A stretch of 49,595 nt of DNA from Brevundimonas sp. EYE_349 (GTDB lineage: Bacteria; Pseudomonadota; Alphaproteobacteria; Caulobacterales; Caulobacteraceae). The notes under the pieces were generated by a model. That model saw only the letters and a list, made by a program, of their open reading frames with translations, searched no databases and was not told the DNA's origin. The stretch spans positions 1-49,595 of the forward strand of contig NZ_JAHXPB010000012.1 in the NCBI RefSeq assembly GCF_023147505.1, given 5' to 3'. This document shows positions 45,716 to 49,595 of the stretch, in pieces; the first letter of the stretch is position 1; every line of letters begins with the position of its first letter. The position numbers and the translations under genes were made by a program.

Positions 45716-46399
45716 ATGACCTGGATCGACTGGGCGGCGCTGGCCCTCTTCTTCATCTGCTGGCTGGGCTATGGACCCATCCTGTCCTTCATCAGCAGGA
45801 AGGGCGGGTCGCTGAACGACGACATGACCCATGTGCGCGCCATGTGGATGCGATCCATGACGCACCGGGAGATGAAGCTGATCGACAGCCAGCTGATGGG
45901 TCATTCCATCAACTCCGCCTCCTTCTTCGCCTCGACCAATCTGCTGCTGATCGCGGCGGTGGCGGGCATATTGTTTGGCGGCGAGAGCGCTCTGCAGGGA
46001 TTCGCGGCGGTCGGGGCCGAGAATGTGCCGACCCGGATATTGGAGGCCAAGCTGGCCCTGGTGCTGATCTGCCTGGCGCGCGGCTTCCTGGATTTCATCT
46101 GGGCCCTGCGTCAGATGAACTACGCCCTGGCTCTGATCGGATCGGCGCCGGAGTTGCATTCCAATACCGACCGCAAGGCGTTCAGCGAGGCGGCGGGCCA
46201 GTTGCTGAACCCGGCGCTCAGTTCGTTCAGCCAGGGGGTGCGCGGCTATTACTTCGCCCTGGCGGCGGCGGCCTGGCTGTTCGGGCCGTTGTGGCTGGCG
46301 CTGGGCGTGGCGTCGTCGTTCGGCCTTCTGATCTATCGCCAGGAGGCGTCGCCGGCCGCCCGCGCAATCCGAAATGCGCGCCGTCTGCTGGAGCATTGA
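45716..46399 (+). CDS. DUF599 membrane protein
   Basis: 227 residues with about four membrane helices (residues 4-24, 70-90, 110-130, 185-210). MTHVRAMWMRSMTHRE and the HSINSASFFASTNLLLIA segment after it match the DUF599 family in my memory, as does FIWALRQMNYALALIGSAPE. Conserved Arg and Asn in these segments may face the membrane core. It is divergent from ppa and upstream of the candidate small RNA. No known function. Confidence 0.82.
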   Translation: MTWIDWAALALFFICWLGYGPILSFISRKGGSLNDDMTHVRAMWMRSMTHREMKLIDSQLMGHSINSASFFASTNLLLIAAVAGILFGGESALQGFAAVGAENVPTRILEAKLALVLICLARGFLDFIWALRQMNYALALIGSAPELHSNTDRKAFSEAAGQLLNPALSSFSQGVRGYYFALAAAAWLFGPLWLALGVASSFGLLIYRQEASPAARAIRNARRLLEH

Positions 46400-46501
46400 T
46401 CCTTGCGTCTTCGCACCTGCGAAATCGGCTGCATGTTCGACTTTGGTCTAGGACGTAGTCAGAACGTTGGAATTACGTAACACGGCGTGACAACTGGGGC
46501 C

Positions 46502-46530
46502 TTGACCCATTGTGCATCGCAACCTAGATT
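46502..46530 (+). promoter_or_regulatory. Promoter of the candidate small RNA
   Basis: TTGACC (46502-46507), 17-base spacer, TAGATT (46525-46530). This is the best housekeeping-type match seen in the window. It lies in a gap with no gene downstream on the plus strand, and a terminator follows within 90 bases. Confidence 0.7.
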
Positions 46531-46535
46531 GTTCT

Positions 46536-46619
46536 TCGACGTCTCCGGACGTCTTGCCCTTCCTGGGCGTTTCCTCCCTATAGACTTATATGCCGCACCC
46601 TCGGGTGCGGCTTTTTTTT
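46536..46619 (+). ncRNA. Candidate small RNA, MmgR/alpha-r8 (suhB-type) family
   Basis: An approximately 84-base transcript is predicted from promoter to terminator. Structure: hairpin GACGTC-TCCG-GACGTC (46538-46553), short stem GCCC/GGGC (46556-46568), then unpaired TTTCCTCCCT (46570-46579), then the terminator stem. The 10-base motif UUUCCUCCCU between a 5' hairpin and a GC-rich terminator is what I recall for the alphaproteobacterial MmgR/alpha-r8 RNAs. It is complementary to Shine-Dalgarno sequences, so it could pair with mRNAs. The 5' end is estimated from the -10. A leader for the convergent gene is excluded by strand. Confidence 0.7.
46592..46619 (+). terminator. Terminator of the candidate small RNA
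   Basis: GCCGCACCC (46592-46600) pairs with GGGTGCGGC (46603-46611), followed by eight T residues. The complement strand lacks a T run there, so it acts on the plus strand only. Confidence 0.95.
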
Positions 46620-46633
46620 GATCTGATCAACGA

Positions 46634-47458
46634 TCAGTCAGCCCAGCGTTCCGCGCACAGGGCGGCGATGACCCGGCTCAGCGCCTTGTGCGTGCGGCCA
46701 TAGCCGGCGCTGGGCGTCAGGGTCGCCTCGTTCAGGTAAAGGCCCCGGCTGATCTCGATCTGGATGGCTTCATACCCCTCGTCCGGCCGGCCCCAGCATT
46801 GCGTGGACCATCCCCCGGCGTAAGGGCGGTTCAGCGACACCCGCCACCCCAGTCCCTCGAACAGGTCGCGCAGCCTGCGGGTCAGTCGTGCGCTGCAGGC
46901 CGAGCCATAACGGTCGCCCAGCACCACTTCGACCCCCGCCGCACGCGCCGGCATGGAATGCCAGTCGATCAGCACCGCCCGCCCGCGCCGCGCCCGCGTC
47001 GCCTGCATCAGTTCTCCCAGCGCCTTGTGATAGGGGCGGTGGACTGTCTCGATTCGCGTCTCGGCCTCTTCCCGCCTCATGCGCCGCGCGTAGAGCGGCG
47101 TGCCGTCGCCGGCCAGGCGCGGCAGCACCCCATAGCCCGCCGCCGTCTTGGCCCCGACCGGGCCGTCCAAACCCTCGATCAGGGCGGGGTCCAGTTCGCC
47201 CGGATCTCGGTTCAGATCGACATAGGCCCGGCCGATCCGACCCTCGATCAGCGACGCGCCCCAACGCGGCCCATCGGCGATCAGTTGGGCGACCAGGGCG
47301 TCCTCGGCGCTTCTCAGGCTGGCGGCGGTCAGGCCCGGCGTGGCGCCCATGTCCTCGGGATAGAGGTCGCCCGAATGGGGCGAGGCGAACACCAGGGCCG
47401 TGGCCTCGGCCGTCGGCGACGCCGGGGTGATGCAGAAGCTGTCGCCGACGTCGGTCAT
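46634..47458 (-). CDS. N-formylglutamate amidohydrolase
   Basis: 274 residues. Hydrolyses N-formyl-L-glutamate in histidine breakdown or a related amide. Family motifs: VFASPHSGDLYP, LIEGRIGRAYVDLNRDPGELD, AVLIDWHSMPA (zinc ligands) and YAGGWSTQCWG, near QIEISRGLYLNE. Divergent from cpdR, 111 bases apart; this neighbourhood is common in related bacteria, from memory. No other hut genes are near, so its role may be other than histidine use. Confidence 0.88.
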   Translation of the reverse strand: MTDVGDSFCITPASPTAEATALVFASPHSGDLYPEDMGATPGLTAASLRSAEDALVAQLIADGPRWGASLIEGRIGRAYVDLNRDPGELDPALIEGLDGPVGAKTAAGYGVLPRLAGDGTPLYARRMRREEAETRIETVHRPYHKALGELMQATRARRGRAVLIDWHSMPARAAGVEVVLGDRYGSACSARLTRRLRDLFEGLGWRVSLNRPYAGGWSTQCWGRPDEGYEAIQIEISRGLYLNEATLTPSAGYGRTHKALSRVIAALCAERWAD

Positions 47459-47569
47459 GCCCCGGCATAGCGGGTTTCGCTGTGGAAGGAAGTCGGCTGA
47501 TCGTTGAATTTCATGGGCGGTTTACCGTTGGGGCCCTAGGCTGGCCGTCAGTTTCAAGGGTGTTTCTCC

Positions 47570-47926
47570 ATGGCGCGTATCCTCCTGGCCGAAGACGACG
47601 GCTCCCTGCGCGGGTTTCTGACCCGGGCGCTGGAGCGTGCGGGCCACCAGGTGATCGACTGCGAGAATGGCGACGACGCCATCGACGCCTTGGAACACGG
47701 CCCCTACGACCTGCTTTTGACCGACATCGTCATGCCGGGCGCGGACGGGATCGAGGTGGCGCGCGTCGCCGCCGCTCGCCAGCCGGGCCTACGCATCATG
47801 TTCATCACCGGCTTCGCCGCCGTCGCCCTGACCGCCGCCCAGGCCAAGCCGGACGCCAAGGTCCTGTCCAAGCCCGTCCATCTGCGCGACCTGGTCAACG
47901 AGGTCGAGCGCATGGTCGCCGCCTGA
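47570..47926 (+). CDS. cpdR: Single-domain response regulator CpdR
   Basis: 118 residues, receiver only. RILLAEDDGSLRGFLTRALE, phospho-acceptor Asp52 (LLLTDIVMPGADG), FITGFAAVALTA and AKVLSKPVHLRDLVNEVERM are near-identical in pattern to Caulobacter CpdR as I remember it. In that organism unphosphorylated CpdR directs ClpXP to the cell pole and to cell-cycle substrates; CckA/ChpT phosphorylation switches it off. The C-terminus ends VAA, a ClpXP-type degron that makes CpdR its own substrate. Own promoter region; no operon partner. Confidence 0.92.
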   Translation: MARILLAEDDGSLRGFLTRALERAGHQVIDCENGDDAIDALEHGPYDLLLTDIVMPGADGIEVARVAAARQPGLRIMFITGFAAVALTAAQAKPDAKVLSKPVHLRDLVNEVERMVAA

Positions 47927-48052
47927 CGCCTTTGTCCGACGACGTTTTTCGAGAAATCTCTTTCTTGCCGTGAAATCGGCTTGATGCCGACAGGCCGCGC
48001 CGCTATACGACCGCTCTTCCCGCTCCGAACCGCTTTTTCGGAGCCCTACGGC

Positions 48053-48127
48053 GGATGCGTAGCTCAGCGGGAGAGCACCTCGTTGACATCGAGGGGGTCA
48101 CAGGTTCAATCCCTGTCGCGTCCACCA
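48053..48127 (+). tRNA. tRNA-Val (GAC)
   Basis: 75 bases with encoded CCA. Acceptor GGATGCG pairs CGCGTCC with one G-T. The anticodon stem CCTCG/CGAGG encloses loop TTGACAT, anticodon GAC for valine GTC/GTT codons. The T arm GGTTCAATCC is canonical. It is a likely integration target for the accessory DNA that follows. Confidence 0.97.
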
Positions 48128-48377
48128 TTTCCTTCAATAACTTAGCTGATTTCCGTACATAGCCGCTGCCCAGAAACTGGCCAGAAACCCGGCTGCGAAG
48201 TTGTTGTTCAGCCACCAGGTCCTCGTCCGGCACTAGTCGGACGGTGCACTTCAGCAGCCGCTCGTGACTCTTAACGGCGGTTGGGAACGTCGACTGCTGG
48301 GCAGGTCGCAGCCGCTCAGCATAGGTGTCCAAAGCGGCCTCTCCCATCAGGCAGGTTGGGTCAGGAAGACGGCGAAC
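48128..48377. other. Junction DNA after tRNA-Val, no gene supported
   Basis: 250 bases. It contains a CAGAAACTGGCCAGAAAC direct repeat (CCAGAAAC-type unit twice, about 48170-48190). A minus-strand frame runs through it and the tRNA but has no gene-like end. No integrase is present in the window, so this could be an old or partial att region. Confidence 0.4.
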
Positions 48378-49277
48378 CTACCGATAGGGACTCAGGACGG
48401 GCGGACCGCCGTCGTAGATGGGGTCCATCGCCGACCAATCGCCGTGATGACTGATCCGAACGAGACCGGCTCCGTGTGCCTTCGCCCAGCTATCCAGCAT
48501 CAGGCCCAGGAACTGGGCGTCTTGGATCGGGATGTCGGTTTGGCGGCAGACCAAAAGCAGGGGGTAGCCCTCACCGCCACCCGGTAGCCTGATCCTGTGG
48601 CTCTCAATGATGGCCAAGACGTATCTGATCTCGGGATAGCCGCTTTCGACGGCCTCAATGGCCGCCTTGATTGAATAGCCGATGCAAGCCGCGTCGATCA
48701 TAGGCTCGCCGTCGTTCATCAGGACGAGCATTCCGGCCGCATCGTCCAGCGACAGGCCCTCCCGAGTGGACGCGACTTGCTCGTTGGTTTTCTGGAGATG
48801 GCGTCGGACGGCCCGCGACGAGAGGTCGAGAACGGCCTTATAAACCGCTTGGCTGTCATCCAGGCCGTCAACGATCTGACTGAGGCCGACTTGGCCGAAG
48901 ACGATCGGGCCGCCCGGCTGAGCGAACCGCTCGCGAAGACGGTTCTCGACGCGATCCTTGGGGTCGCCGTTCAGCGTCTTCAGTTCGAAGATGAACGCCC
49001 GGTTGGCCAGCAAGTAGTCGGCCTTGCTCGCCGAACCGATGACGTCGGCAAATTTGGCGTCATCCAGCGACTCCGTCATCGGAGACGATTCCAGAAAGGC
49101 TTTGACGCGATCCTCCAAACCGCCGTCGCGCGGACCGGTCGCCGGAACCGCGAAGAGTGTCAGATAAAAGTCCGAAGCGGCCACGCCAAATCCCCGTTTG
49201 CGCGCTGGATACCCTCGTTCTTGGGATCTGAGAACGCGGTGGGGCAGTTCTCCACCGATTTCGCGTCGGACACTCAT
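48378..49277 (-). CDS. PD-(D/E)XK-like hypothetical protein
   Basis: 299 residues from the ATG at 49277 (start uncertain; another ATG lies at codon 67, MTESLDD). Around residues 85-102 it reads SKADYLLANRAFIFELKTLNG, with Asp87, Glu98 and Lys100 in the spacing of a PD-(D/E)XK nuclease core. The rest is alpha/beta with no recognised family; a late segment (GYPEIRYVLAIIESH) looks like a buried strand. It lies between tRNA-Val and a broken phage-like gene, in accessory DNA. A host-defence or mobile-element nuclease is plausible but unproven. Confidence 0.65.
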   Translation of the reverse strand: MSVRREIGGELPHRVLRSQERGYPARKRGFGVAASDFYLTLFAVPATGPRDGGLEDRVKAFLESSPMTESLDDAKFADVIGSASKADYLLANRAFIFELKTLNGDPKDRVENRLRERFAQPGGPIVFGQVGLSQIVDGLDDSQAVYKAVLDLSSRAVRRHLQKTNEQVASTREGLSLDDAAGMLVLMNDGEPMIDAACIGYSIKAAIEAVESGYPEIRYVLAIIESHRIRLPGGGEGYPLLLVCRQTDIPIQDAQFLGLMLDSWAKAHGAGLVRISHHGDWSAMDPIYDGGPPVLSPYR

Positions 49278-49325
49278 GGGTGGGCTGCGGAGCAAAATGC
49301 TCCGAACCCCTCACCAAGGAGCCAA

Positions 49326-49463
49326 ATGGCCTTTCGAATCTCTGACGCCGCCGCATCGGCGGCCCTGACCGCCCTCAACACGGCAATCAGAACGTCGGCG
49401 ACGATCAAGTTCTACAAGGGCTCGCAGACCGCCACGGTGGAGATCTCTGCGACGGGAAACCGG
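49326..49463 (+). pseudogene. Truncated phage-like small protein gene
   Basis: The strong AAGGAG at 49316-49321 precedes ATG at 49326. The first 46 codons (MAFRISDAAASAALTALNTA, then SATIKFYKGSQTATVEISATGN) look like small phage structural proteins of the kind with a repeated Ala/Thr pattern and a beta motif IKFYKG. The frame then runs into sequence that reads as transposase on the other strand, and stops at 49520. So the gene appears cut at about 49463. The family call is from memory. Confidence 0.5.
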
Positions 49464-49595
49464 ATGAGGTGTGCGAACAGCATCTCGACCTTCTTCCGTT
49501 CGCGTCGGGAGGTGACGTAGGCGTCGGCCCTGGCGATGTCGCGGGCGACGTCCCTGGCGTCTTCGTGGATGGAACGGGTCACCTTCCGAGCCGGC
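49464..49595 (-). mobile_element. Transposase C-terminal remnant (IS1182-like)
   Basis: On the minus strand, from the window edge, the frame reads RKVTRSIHEDARDVARDIAR and then SRRERKKVEMLFAHLIR. The RRERKKVEMLFAHL segment is the conserved end of DDE transposases of the IS1182 type, with the last catalytic Glu in KKVE. The similarity stops near 49464, short of the normal C-terminus, so the element is truncated where it meets the phage-like gene. The frame runs on to a stop at 49412. The upstream part lies beyond the window. Confidence 0.75.

Noticed and set aside
48003..48347. Minus-strand frame containing GIEPVTPSMSTRCSPAELR
   Set aside because: This peptide is a well-known false protein produced by translating the antisense of tRNA-Val.

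Overview
The window is a GC-rich (about two-thirds G+C) alphaproteobacterial chromosome segment. It is most consistent with Caulobacterales and probably Brevundimonas: it carries CpdR, EipA (DUF1134), a DUF4167 protein, two TonB-dependent receptors, an OmpA protein with a polyproline linker, an ArgP/LysE-type pair and a SQD1-type sulfolipid gene. The species call is an inference from gene content. Most of the window is ordinary chromosome, densely coded on both strands. Nearly every gene casts long false reading frames on the opposite strand because of the high GC3.

Layout. 1-4998: envelope genes, namely the 3' end of an OmpA porin, a capsule-type glycan protein and a TonB-dependent receptor preceded by a clear PhoB-type direct repeat. 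5094-8776: the agmatine-to-putrescine pair aguA/aguB, an alpha/beta hydrolase and a heptosyltransferase-like GT9. 8890-11636: translation genes infC (probable AUU start), an MFS exporter, then rpmI-rplT with structured leaders. 11730-14493: a CBS-containing hybrid histidine kinase and a secreted polysaccharide deacetylase. 14535-18861: pheS and pheT with two small paralogous genes placed between them and translationally coupled. 18986-23598: a LysE/ArgO exporter and divergent ArgP-like regulator, eipA, and a SQD1 plus epimerase operon. 23955-28435: the DUF4167 protein, a kinase-like/receiver protein whose phospho-acceptor histidine is replaced, two tandem DUF4893 lipoproteins and a small charged protein. 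28541-34569: a Tat-exported serine hydrolase, a BCCT transporter and a second TonB-dependent receptor. 34712-37300: clpB with a heat-shock promoter.

37301-39575 is different. It is an AT-richer insert holding an ASCH-domain gene overlapping a gene for a three-part PIN nuclease/GNAT acetyltransferase/PUA-like protein, followed by a long imperfect palindrome. This is my best candidate for an undescribed RNA-targeting toxin or defence system.

39576-47926 returns to core genes: prmC, a BrkB membrane protein, hslU (without hslV), a HExxH peptidase-like protein, a GNAT, ppa, DUF599, a probable small RNA carrying UUUCCUCCCU (MmgR/alpha-r8-like), N-formylglutamate amidohydrolase and cpdR. tRNA-Val(GAC) at 48053-48127 is followed by accessory DNA: a PD-(D/E)XK-like protein, a broken phage-like gene and the end of a transposase running off the window.

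How the parts relate: three protein-quality genes (clpB, hslU, cpdR) and five translation genes (infC, rpmI, rplT, pheS, pheT) mark the conserved backbone. The accessory interest lies in 37301-39575 and in the region after tRNA-Val. Domain and family names come from reading the translations, not from a database search.
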